Position numbers and translations under genes: made by a program. Below are positions 1 to 5,263 of a stretch of 6,415 bases of DNA, piece after piece; position 1 is the stretch's first letter; every line of letters starts with the position of its first letter. A model generated the notes under the pieces. It was not told where the DNA came from, did no database searches, and saw nothing but the letters and a program-made list of their open reading frames with translations. Source of the stretch: Candidatus Cloacimonadota bacterium (GTDB lineage Bacteria; Muiribacteriota; UBA6191; JACPRK01); contig JAJFLN010000480.1 in NCBI GenBank assembly GCA_021772705.1, forward strand, positions 1 through 6,415, given 5' to 3'.

Positions 1-1
1 T

Positions 2-70
2 TCCACTGCTCAAAATAAAATTAATTCTCCGGCACTCCTAGCAAAATCTCTGGCATACTATTTTTTCTAA
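2..70 (+). CDS. Possible 3' end of an upstream gene (partial)
   Basis: One + frame is open from the window edge to a TAA at 68-70 and would encode a 22-residue tail ending LLAKSLAYYFF. The composition is protein-like, whereas the second forward frame stops at once (TAA at 16-18) and the third at TAG 37-39. The stretch is too short to recognise a family, and chance openness in AT-rich sequence is a real alternative. If real, it ends about 35 bases before the promoter of the next gene. Confidence 0.25.
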   Translation, partial: STAQNKINSPALLAKSLAYYFF

Positions 71-103
71 CAAATTTCAACATAATAATTTTGATTTTTT
101 TGT

Positions 104-132
104 TTGACTTTTGTACCATTTTTTTATATGAT
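104..132 (+). promoter_or_regulatory. Sigma70-like promoter for the 157-686 genes
   Basis: A -35 box TTGACT (104-109) and a -10 box TATGAT (127-132) are separated by exactly 17 bases; each box matches the consensus at five of six positions. Transcription would start near 139, leaving a leader of about 18 bases that still contains the ribosome binding site of the gene at 157. The same -10 hexamer with the same spacer occurs at 1264-1269 and 3506-3511 before two other genes, which supports the call. Confidence 0.6.
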
Positions 133-156
133 TGTATAATAACTGTTGGGGGAATT

Positions 157-390
157 ATGAAAAATAAAATTATTATGAAAAGAGCTAAATGCGAACGATG
201 TGCTTATATGTTTAGTGAAATTGAAAGAAATGAGTTTTACAATCATGTAAATTTTTGTCGCGGTTTGAGACAGGATACTATTATTGATAGATTACTTCTC
301 AAGGCACTTAGAACTTATTGTTTTGTATTTAATTTCTTTTATGAACATATCCATATATTTAAAGGCAAATCCTGGAGGGATTCCATATAA
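157..390 (+). CDS. Small C2HC zinc-finger-like protein
   Basis: This encodes 77 residues and is not recognised as a named family. The ATG at 157 is chosen because GGGGGA (148-153) lies just upstream; the frame also runs back to a TTG at 91, but that start would precede the promoter. Residues Cys12, Cys15, His30 and Cys34 give the pattern C-x2-C-x14-H-x3-C, which resembles small C2HC fingers such as the UBZ/Rad18 type and suggests zinc and then nucleic-acid or protein binding (inference). The C-terminal half (about 44-68) is rich in Leu, Phe, Tyr and His. The gene is visibly more AT-rich than those after it, which may reflect separate acquisition. Its TAA overlaps the next ATG by one base (TAATG), so the two are probably translationally coupled. 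Confidence 0.7.
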   Translation: MKNKIIMKRAKCERCAYMFSEIERNEFYNHVNFCRGLRQDTIIDRLLLKALRTYCFVFNFFYEHIHIFKGKSWRDSI

Positions 391-686
391 TGAAGACTAC
401 TTGGACAAAAGCCGAAATCAAGGAGAAGCTTGAGACTGACGATAAATGGGTCACAAGGGGAATTGCTGCTATATTCGAAAAGCAGACATACTCTGAACAG
501 CAATCTGACTCCACTAACGAGAATAATGGCGTCGGATTCACGGGAGTTGATGCCAAAATCCTAAGTTCTTTTGCCAAGTTCTATAATCGAAAAGGCTATT
601 TGTCTCCCAAGCAATTAGTCTATGGAAGGAAGAAGATCAAGAAGTATGCCGGGCAACTTGCTAAGATTGCTAACGGTAAAATTTAA
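390..686 (+). CDS. Conserved-type small phage protein, 98 residues
   Basis: ATG at 390 follows a strong ribosome binding site GGAGGGA (374-380) and overlaps the stop of the zinc-finger-like gene. The N-terminal part (1-35) is charged and probably helical. The C-terminal half has a dense signature: NGVGFTGVDAKILSSFA (46-62), then a glycine turn, LSPKQ (71-75) and a basic helix RKKIKKYAGQLAKIAN (80-95). From memory this half resembles a recurring module in uncharacterised phage proteins, where it appears alone or at protein C-termini; no biochemical role is known to me. The Lys/Arg-rich helix would fit nucleic-acid contact, but that is inference. No cysteines, signal peptide or membrane segment are seen. 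The next gene starts 26 bases downstream, consistent with one operon. Confidence 0.85.
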   Translation: MKTTWTKAEIKEKLETDDKWVTRGIAAIFEKQTYSEQQSDSTNENNGVGFTGVDAKILSSFAKFYNRKGYLSPKQLVYGRKKIKKYAGQLAKIANGKI

Positions 687-712
687 TCCCAATTTTATAA
701 TGGAGAACAATC

Positions 713-1063
713 ATGAGCACTGAAACGAAACCAAAATCCAAAACCACTCCCAAGGCCAAAGTCGCGCCAAAGAAACCTGTTGTGGCCAGCGCCAAGTCCA
801 AGGCAGTCGCCGCCGCTCCCAAGAAGCCATCTGTTGTGGTAAAGCAGCCGGGTGAGCAGCTCGAAACCTATGCCGGAATCAGGGAGGCATTGCGTGATAA
901 AGGTGTTCTGTTGACGGTCAAATTCGGTAACACTGATCGCAAAATTCCTGTTGCCAAGAAGACCATCCGAAACATCGTCAAGGCATTCCAGAAGGAAGGG
1001 AAGTTGAAGCCATCGAAACCACCGACCAGAACGGGCAAGGAAATTTATTTTGAGGTGATTTGA
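713..1063 (+). CDS. Basic protein with histone-H1-like tail, putative DNA-binding
   Basis: This encodes 116 residues; ATG is preceded by GGAGAA (702-707). Residues 1-43 are low complexity, almost all Lys, Ala, Pro, Ser, Thr and Val with PKK/PKAK repeats, as in histone H1 tails and bacterial H1-like nucleoid proteins. Residues 50-116 form a compact domain: a helix (ETYAGIREALRDKG), a short strand, a second basic helix (KKTIRNIVKAFQKEGK), then a C-terminal strand (GKEIYFEVI) after a proline/threonine turn. The order suggests a winged-helix-like or similar small DNA-binding fold (inference). A DNA-compacting or transcription-modulating role is the simplest reading. It is the last gene of the left operon, and the palindrome-rich control region begins about 50 bases after its stop, so it is a candidate regulator of that region. 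Confidence 0.8.
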   Translation: MSTETKPKSKTTPKAKVAPKKPVVASAKSKAVAAAPKKPSVVVKQPGEQLETYAGIREALRDKGVLLTVKFGNTDRKIPVAKKTIRNIVKAFQKEGKLKPSKPPTRTGKEIYFEVI

Positions 1064-1115
1064 CGATTGTCCTTGACTTTTGGGAAAAGCTGGAAAAGTA
1101 TGTCATTCCTGAAAT

Positions 1116-1180
1116 AGCATACTATATATAGTGCTAACTCGTTGTTTATCATGCGATTAGAATACTATATATAGTATGCT
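1116..1180. promoter_or_regulatory. Inverted repeat of two palindromic sites, likely operator
   Basis: AGCATACTATATATAGT at 1116-1132 is perfectly inverted at 1164-1180, with 31 bases between the arms. Each arm contains the self-complementary 12-mer ACTATATATAGT (1121-1132 and 1164-1175); in the right arm the palindrome extends to 16 bp (1162-1177). The two centres are 43 bp apart, close to four helical turns, so two dimers would bind the same face of the DNA. This is typical of paired repressor or activator sites. The right palindrome would cover the -10 region of a possible promoter (TTGTTT 1142-1147, TATATA 1166-1171). The binding protein is unknown. Confidence 0.55.
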
Positions 1181-1218
1181 TCTTTTCACTGTAACCGATT
1201 AAGGGGGAAGCTTGGGTA

Positions 1219-1317
1219 ATGAGAAAAATGCGGATTTATGTTGATTTCATGCTCTTATTTTCGTATGATATGTGTATTGATAATGATAACGAAAAGGGGA
1301 ATACAGAATGGACTTAA
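1219..1317 (+). CDS. Doubtful 32-codon leader frame overlapping the CobT-like start
   Basis: ATG at 1219 follows AAGGGGGA (1201-1208), similar to the AAGGGGAAT sites of the two large genes but with 11 bases rather than 8 between the G-run and ATG. The frame runs to TAA at 1315-1317, ten bases into the next gene, and would encode a short Met-rich peptide beginning MRKMRIYVDF. It could be a leader peptide coupling translation to the large gene. However, the better promoter for that gene (1241-1269) lies inside the frame, and no family is recognisable, so chance is quite possible. Confidence 0.2.
   Translation: MRKMRIYVDFMLLFSYDMCIDNDNEKGNTEWT
1241..1269 (+). promoter_or_regulatory. Sigma70-like promoter for the CobT-like gene
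   Basis: TTGATT (1241-1246, four of six) and TATGAT (1264-1269, five of six) are 17 bases apart. The start point would be near 1276, giving a leader of about 32 bases that contains the AAGGGGAAT ribosome binding site. The inverted repeat ends 60 bases upstream of the -35 box, so an activator bound there or looping is conceivable. Confidence 0.5.
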
Positions 1318-3440
1318 TATCTAAAAAAAGCGGTCTTGCAAAATTACTAGCCACCGAAAATATTACAATCGAAAACAAGAATGTAAAGTCTGCTAAGTTC
1401 GATGTCGCAAACCGTGTCCTAACACTTCCGAATTTTGAGAACATGGATGAGTCGTTGTTAGATATGTTTGTTGGTCACGAAGTTGGTCACGCCTTATTCA
1501 CCCCATATTCGAAATCTGCCCAAAAGAAATTTGAAGCCACTCCCGGTCTGCTGCGTTATACAAATGCCGCTGAAGACGCGCGGATTGAGCGAAAAATTCA
1601 GGCTATGTATCCCGGCTTGAAACGCCAGTTCAATAAAGCCTATGAGGAATTGATTATTAATCGGGATTGGTTTGATCTGAAAGGAAAAGACTTGAGCAAG
1701 ATTAAATTGATTGACCGCATTAATCTTCACTTCAAGCGTGTTCCCAATGTACCATTTTCTGAAGAAGAGCAGAAATTTGTAGATGAAATCGAAAATACTG
1801 AGACATTCACTGATTCGGTTGATGTCGCTGAACGTCTTTATACTTACTGCAAAGAAGTTGAAGAAGATAAGCAAAAACAGGAAGGCGATGGAGAAGGCGA
1901 AAAATCTGATGAGCCACCTACTGGCGATGAAGAACAGCGTCAGTCGAAATCAAACGCCGATGGACAAGGCGATCAAGAGCAAGAACAGCGCGGCGATGGA
2001 GAAGGCGATGACGATGATGATGGTGAGGAAGAAGAAGATGGCGCTGGCGATGAAGAAAAAGATGGCGGCAAAGAAGAACAAAAGAAAGATGGCGGCAAAG
2101 AAGAACAAAAGAAAAAGTCAATGGCGTCTAAAGGTGCCGGAAAAGATATAGAAAGCGCCATTGCCCCAGACCTGGATGTTGACAACGATAACTTCTTCAA
2201 GGACATGATTGATGAATCGGGCAAGGAGAATGTTTACCTGACGATGGCTGAAAGCAACTTGGACAAAATTATCGTTAGCTATAAAGACGTTGAGGCAAAT
2301 TTGGTAAAACATTTTTCCAATCGTCGCACAACAGAGAAAAACAAATTCTGGGTCAACCGATCTGAAAACCTGCGAATTTTTAAAAAAGCCAATTCCAGAA
2401 TAATCGGTTTCATGGTAAAAGAATTCATGATGAAGAAAGCTGCCGATGATTTCAAGAAACAACAGACTTCCAAGACTGGCGTGATCGACTTTAACAAACT
2501 CAAAGAATATCGGACGTCAGAAGATATCTTCAAGCGCAACTTGATTGTCAAAGAAGGAAAGAATCACGGAATGTTAATGTTCGTTGACTGGTCTGGCTCG
2601 ATGTGCGATTGCTTTGGCGGGATTATGGAACAGGTGATAAATTTGGTAATGTTCTGTCGCCAAGTCAATATTCCCTTTGACGTGTACGGATTCAATGACA
2701 ACCATGTTCGAAATAACTGGATCAAAAAAGCTAATACTTTCTACACGGATGGATGTAACCTGAGAAACTACTTGTCCTCAAAAATGAATAATGCCGAATA
2801 TACGCGTGGCTTGGAAAACTTCCTGGCACTGAAATTTAATCTTCAGCGCGACCGGACAGATTATAGAGAGCAGTCTGAACCACCGTATGAAGGTTTTTCT
2901 GGGACACCGTTAAATGACGCTATTATCCATGCCCAGAAAATCTCCGAAATCTTCAGGAAAGAAAATGGACTGCAAATTGTAAATTGTATTTTCTTGACTG
3001 ATGGCGATTCTAACTCAAGCGGATATTATCAGGACAAAGAAGGCAGAACTCAGTCTGCTATTGGATACGGAAAAAATTACATAGTCACTGATCCGAAATC
3101 TAAAATCCAATATCAACATTGCACAAGAACAGAAACACTGCTGAAGATGCTGGCTGAGACTCAGGATGTAAATGTGATCGGATTTTATATCAGTGATTAT
3201 CAGTATCAGCAATACCGGGCATCCAAGAAAGATAGGTTTGCGCTGGTCAAACAGAAAGGCTATGACAGCTATTTTATCATTCCCTCTAAAGGAGTGTCCA
3301 CTGTCAAAGGGAATATGTTTGAAGGAATGGATGTCAATGATAAAAAGTTTGACAAGCATGTAAAATCGAAAAGAGAAGAACAGAAGAATGAGCGTGTGAT
3401 GGTTTCGAAACTGATGGAACTGATGGGAAAAAACCGCTAG
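1308..3440 (+). CDS. CobT-like protein: HExxH metallopeptidase-like domain plus VWA domain
   Basis: This encodes 710 residues. Residues 1-180 carry HEVGH (57-61) followed by NAAEDARIER (86-95), so His57, His61 and Glu89 are likely zinc ligands of a gluzincin-type fold. Residues about 184-277 are a low-complexity Glu/Asp/Gly/Lys linker with internal repeats. Residues about 418-665 are a VWA domain with a complete MIDAS: DWSGS (427-431), Thr533 in SGTPL, and TDGDS with Asp565. The tail (676-710) is strongly basic. This layout matches the CobT/VWA partner of CobS/MoxR ATPases, and the ATPase gene follows. In cells CobT is a cobaltochelatase subunit; phage versions lack CobN, so substrate and role are open (possibly ATPase-driven remodelling or proteolysis). 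The start is fixed by AAGGGGAAT (1294-1302), 8 bases from GGGG to ATG. No signal peptide is seen; cytoplasmic location is likely. The cobT symbol is withheld because the cobalamin role is unsupported. Confidence 0.92.
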   Translation: MDLISKKSGLAKLLATENITIENKNVKSAKFDVANRVLTLPNFENMDESLLDMFVGHEVGHALFTPYSKSAQKKFEATPGLLRYTNAAEDARIERKIQAMYPGLKRQFNKAYEELIINRDWFDLKGKDLSKIKLIDRINLHFKRVPNVPFSEEEQKFVDEIENTETFTDSVDVAERLYTYCKEVEEDKQKQEGDGEGEKSDEPPTGDEEQRQSKSNADGQGDQEQEQRGDGEGDDDDDGEEEEDGAGDEEKDGGKEEQKKDGGKEEQKKKSMASKGAGKDIESAIAPDLDVDNDNFFKDMIDESGKENVYLTMAESNLDKIIVSYKDVEANLVKHFSNRRTTEKNKFWVNRSENLRIFKKANSRIIGFMVKEFMMKKAADDFKKQQTSKTGVIDFNKLKEYRTSEDIFKRNLIVKEGKNHGMLMFVDWSGSMCDCFGGIMEQVINLVMFCRQVNIPFDVYGFNDNHVRNNWIKKANTFYTDGCNLRNYLSSKMNNAEYTRGLENFLALKFNLQRDRTDYREQSEPPYEGFSGTPLNDAIIHAQKISEIFRKENGLQIVNCIFLTDGDSNSSGYYQDKEGRTQSAIGYGKNYIVTDPKSKIQYQHCTRTETLLKMLAETQDVNVIGFYISDYQYQQYRASKKDRFALVKQKGYDSYFIIPSKGVSTVKGNMFEGMDVNDKKFDKHVKSKREEQKNERVMVSKLMELMGKNR
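1884..2008 (+). repeat. 17-bp direct repeats in the acidic linker
   Basis: GGCGATGGAGAAGGCGA occurs at 1884-1900 and again at 1992-2008, both in frame and encoding GDGEG-type acidic stretches. Shorter GGCGATGAAGAA-type variants lie between and after them (1923-1934 and 2046-2057). The pattern indicates growth of the linker by repeated in-frame copying. Confidence 0.7.
2061..2114 (+). repeat. Perfect 27-bp tandem duplication in the acidic linker
   Basis: Bases 2061-2087 are repeated exactly at 2088-2114. The unit is nine codons (DGGKEEQKK), so the frame of the CobT-like gene is kept. Perfect identity between copies points to recent slippage or unequal exchange. The linker joins the peptidase-like and VWA domains, so its length could differ between related phages without harming either. 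Confidence 0.9.
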
Positions 3441-3560
3441 AATATAGGCCGAAATAGGGATGATAAAAGGTGATGAATTATGTTGCCTTTTCCATCAATT
3501 TTAGGTATGATTGTTGTAATAGGGAATATAACTAACTTTAATAATTAAGGGGAATATATC
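3441..3560. other. 120-bp gap between the CobT-like and CobS-like genes
   Basis: The gap is too long for simple coupling and contains a promoter (3483-3511) and the AAGGGGAAT ribosome binding site (3547-3555) of the ATPase gene. A weak hairpin, AAAAGG (3465-3470) with CCTTTT (3486-3491) around a 15-base loop, overlaps the -35 box; it has little GC and is not a convincing terminator. Confidence 0.5.
3483..3511 (+). promoter_or_regulatory. Sigma70-like promoter for the AAA+ ATPase gene
   Basis: TTGCCT (3483-3488, four of six) and TATGAT (3506-3511, five of six) are 17 bases apart. The -10 box and the bases after it (TATGATTGT) repeat those at 127-135, and the hexamer and spacer match the promoter at 1241-1269. 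The start point would be near 3518, with a leader of about 43 bases. The ATPase and the small gene after it would share this message. Confidence 0.45.
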
Positions 3561-4748
3561 ATGGATCGAAAAGCTTTTGTAAAACTCCTTCAGGAAACCG
3601 CAAAAACGAATATCTTCACCAAAGCCGAAATCCGCGACGCAGCTGAAGAGAATGACTTCACCGATTATAAGAAGGCGTTGAAGACGTGGCGCGTGTCTAA
3701 CAATCGGTTTGATATCAGCCGTTTTGTACCTCTCAGAAAAGGGGCAACCATTCCCTCAGCCGAAACGGAAACGCCACTGGATGATACCGTTTCAGAGACA
3801 TCCAAGCTGGCTCCTGCCGTTATGGACTTTCTCCAGTATGTTCCCGAAAAAGCTGATGACTACGTTTCTTGGGGAAATCACAATACTGTCAAGGCGATTA
3901 TCAAGTCCAACAAATTCTTTCCAATCTTTATCACTGGCCAGAGCGGAAACGGAAAAACGTTGACCGTCCATCAAGTCTGTGCACAGCTCAAACGGGAAAT
4001 CATCCGTGTGAATATTACCAGCGAAACGGATGAAGATGACTTGCTTGGTGGGTTTCGTCTTGAGGAAGGAAAAACTGTCTGGCATAATGGTCCTATTGTA
4101 GAAGCCATGTTGCGTGGTTCGATGGTACTCCTTGACGAGATTGATCTGGCTTCGTACAAGATTATGTGCCTCCAGCCGATACTTGAAGGCAACCCGATTT
4201 ATCTCAAGAAGATTGGCAAGATGATTCACCCGGCACCCGGATTTAACATCGTTGCAACCGCTAATACCAAAGGCCAAGGCTCAGACTCTGGGCGGTATGT
4301 AGGAACTGGCGTGTTGAATGAAGCCTTCCTTGACCGCTTTGCCGTGACTTTTCAGCAGAACTACGCAGGAGAAGCGGTTGAGAAAAATATCCTCAAGAAA
4401 CGGATGGAGCTGATTGAGTTGAAAGTCGATGAAGACTTTATCGAAAAGCTTGTCAAGTGGGGCCAAAAAATCCGCAAGACGTCTGATGACGATGGCTGTG
4501 ATGATCTGATATCGACGCGCCGACTGTTGAATATCATCGATGCCTATCAGATATTCGATGACAAAAAAGCAGCGATCAAGCATTGCATTGAGCGTTTTGA
4601 TGAGCATACCAGAACGACTTTCTGGGACTTGTATTCCAAAATCGATGCGGATATGGTCGATGATTCTGAAATGACTGAAGAGGAGAAGAAGAAAGCTGCT
4701 GAGAAAGCCGCAAAAGATGATGATGATTCAAACGTGGTAACTTTCTAA
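3561..4748 (+). CDS. CobS/MoxR-type AAA+ ATPase
   Basis: This encodes 395 residues. Residues 1-85 form a small N-terminal region with charged helices; the AAA+ module spans about 100-340. Walker A is GQSGNGKT (126-133), Walker B MVLLDEID (188-195), sensor 1 NIVATANT with Asn235, the arginine-finger region FLDRF with Arg259, and a sensor-2-like STRRLL with Arg320/Arg321. The stretch LLGGFRLEEGKTVWHNGPI (161-179) and GTGVLNEAFLDRF are typical of the CobS/MoxR branch, whose members work as hexamers with a VWA partner; the CobT-like gene just upstream is that partner. The C-terminal 25 residues are a charged Glu/Lys/Asp tail. The start is set by AAGGGGAAT (3547-3555), 8 bases from the G-run to ATG. 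Remodelling of a protein substrate, or metal insertion as in cobaltochelatase, are the family roles; which applies here is not visible. Confidence 0.93.
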   Translation: MDRKAFVKLLQETAKTNIFTKAEIRDAAEENDFTDYKKALKTWRVSNNRFDISRFVPLRKGATIPSAETETPLDDTVSETSKLAPAVMDFLQYVPEKADDYVSWGNHNTVKAIIKSNKFFPIFITGQSGNGKTLTVHQVCAQLKREIIRVNITSETDEDDLLGGFRLEEGKTVWHNGPIVEAMLRGSMVLLDEIDLASYKIMCLQPILEGNPIYLKKIGKMIHPAPGFNIVATANTKGQGSDSGRYVGTGVLNEAFLDRFAVTFQQNYAGEAVEKNILKKRMELIELKVDEDFIEKLVKWGQKIRKTSDDDGCDDLISTRRLLNIIDAYQIFDDKKAAIKHCIERFDEHTRTTFWDLYSKIDADMVDDSEMTEEEKKKAAEKAAKDDDDSNVVTF

Positions 4749-4773
4749 CTTTCTGCTAATTGGAGACAAGATA

Positions 4774-5046
4774 ATGAGCGTCATGGATACCAAAGAGATT
4801 GAAGTTGAAGAAGCAACTTCTGTACAGATTGACCTGATTGAGCGTGTGTTTACTAATCCCGATAAGTATGGTTTGGTGAGTGGAACTGGAAATTATGAAT
4901 TCAATTATCGGATCAAGAGCAAGACCGCTACTTCCATCACTATTGAAATAGACTATGATTATGATGACAAGTACACAGAAGGCATGGGCGATATGCTTGA
5001 TGGTTTTATAGATGGCTTGAAGACAGCGGTGGTCGCAGCAAAATGA
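4774..5046 (+). CDS. Small acidic protein downstream of the ATPase
   Basis: This encodes 90 residues and is not recognised. ATG at 4774 follows GGAGA (4762-4766), 25 bases after the ATPase stop, with no promoter between, so it is almost certainly on the ATPase message. The N-terminus is acidic (EIEVEEATSVQIDLIERVF); the middle has two likely strands around YEFNYRIKSK and TSITIEIDYDYDD (51-64); the C-terminus is a Gly/Asp-rich amphipathic helix (MGDMLDGFIDGLKTAV). An alpha/beta fold of adaptor size is plausible. Its position suggests a cofactor or substrate for the ATPase/VWA pair, though that rests on context only. A strong stem-loop begins 8 bases after its stop. Confidence 0.8.
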   Translation: MSVMDTKEIEVEEATSVQIDLIERVFTNPDKYGLVSGTGNYEFNYRIKSKTATSITIEIDYDYDDKYTEGMGDMLDGFIDGLKTAVVAAK

Positions 5047-5261
5047 CAAACTTCGCCACAGACCGGGATTGGGATGACAACAAGATGTATTCCCCTGCTT
5101 GTTCCCTAACCTGCTCCCGGTCTGTGGCACTGTTGATGATGAGAGTGGCATTTTGCTTTACGGTGGGCCGCTTATATGTTGAGGAGTAAGGAGTAAGATT
5201 TTTTTTCAAGATACCAAAATCCAAATTCATCATTCCAAAATTTTTTTCCCGGTGATATAAA
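5047..5261. other. 215-bp non-coding stretch with strong stem-loop and heptamer repeats
   Basis: The left half (5055-5128) is a long inverted repeat. The right half holds short heptamer tandems (GGAGTAA twice at 5183-5196; CCAAAAT then CCAAATT at 5214-5227), an eight-base T-run (5199-5206) and the first copy of the cassette element. A weak TTGCTT (5153-5158) and TATGTT (5175-5180) pair is not a convincing promoter. No supported gene is present on either strand. Confidence 0.6.
5055..5128. ncRNA. Candidate structured RNA: 14-bp perfect stem with structured 46-base loop
   Basis: GCCACAGACCGGGA (5055-5068) pairs perfectly with TCCCGGTCTGTGGC (5115-5128). The loop can fold again: GGGA (5071-5074) with TCCC (5103-5106) and ACAAG (5080-5084) with CTTGT (5098-5102), closing a 13-base apical loop. 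The stem is far more GC-rich than its surroundings. No T-run follows, so it is not a standard intrinsic terminator. It could be a processing or stability hairpin at the end of the ATPase message, a small RNA, or an inserted palindromic repeat. The strand cannot be decided; + is likelier if it is part of the mRNA. Confidence 0.4.
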
Positions 5262-5263
5262 AT
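5238..5263 (+). repeat. Cassette element, copy 1 (ribosome binding site module)
   Basis: AAA, seven T, then CCCGGTGATATAAAAT, running into the ATG at 5262. GGTGA (5251-5255) is the ribosome binding site, 6 bases from ATG. It differs from copies 2 and 3 by one extra T and by lacking the preceding CTT, since no gene ends here. Confidence 0.9.

Larger units (their letters stand above)
1064..1307. other. 244-bp control region between the small genes and the CobT-like gene
   Basis: This holds a 17-bp inverted repeat (1116-1180), a possible TTGTTT-18-TATATA promoter overlapping its right arm (1142-1171), a G-rich ribosome-binding-like site (1201-1208) before a doubtful 32-codon frame, and a clearer promoter (1241-1269) for the gene at 1308. 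A TTGACTTTTG string at 1073-1082 repeats the -35 region seen at 104-113, but no -10 box sits at the right distance. No terminator with a GC stem and T-run is visible after the gene ending at 1063. Confidence 0.6.

Noticed and set aside
53..61. GCATACTAT as a third half-site of the operator-like repeat
   Set aside because: Only nine bases match, there is no palindrome, and it may be part of a coding tail.
135..140. Perfect TATAAT as the -10 box of the first promoter
   Set aside because: It is 25 bases from TTGACT and has only three-of-six matches at the proper -35 position; TATGAT at 127-132 has the exact 17-base spacer.
91..156. Upstream extension of the first small gene to a TTG at 91
   Set aside because: The TTG has no ribosome binding site and would lie upstream of the predicted transcription start; ATG at 157 has GGGGGA right before it.
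1783..2224. Several long open frames on both strands across the acidic linker
   Set aside because: They are shadows of the repetitive GAA/GAT/GGC/AAA codons of the CobT-like gene and encode low-complexity Lys/Met, His/Leu or Ser/Pro runs.
3465..3491. AAAAGG/CCTTTT hairpin as terminator of the CobT-like gene
   Set aside because: The stem has six pairs, mostly A-T, with a 15-base loop and no T-run, and it overlaps a better promoter -35 box.
3473..3535. 20-codon frame in the gap before the ATPase gene
   Set aside because: It has no usable ribosome binding site and overlaps the promoter.
5136..5189. 17-codon frame after the stem-loop
   Set aside because: It is too short, with no ribosome binding site and no recognisable product.
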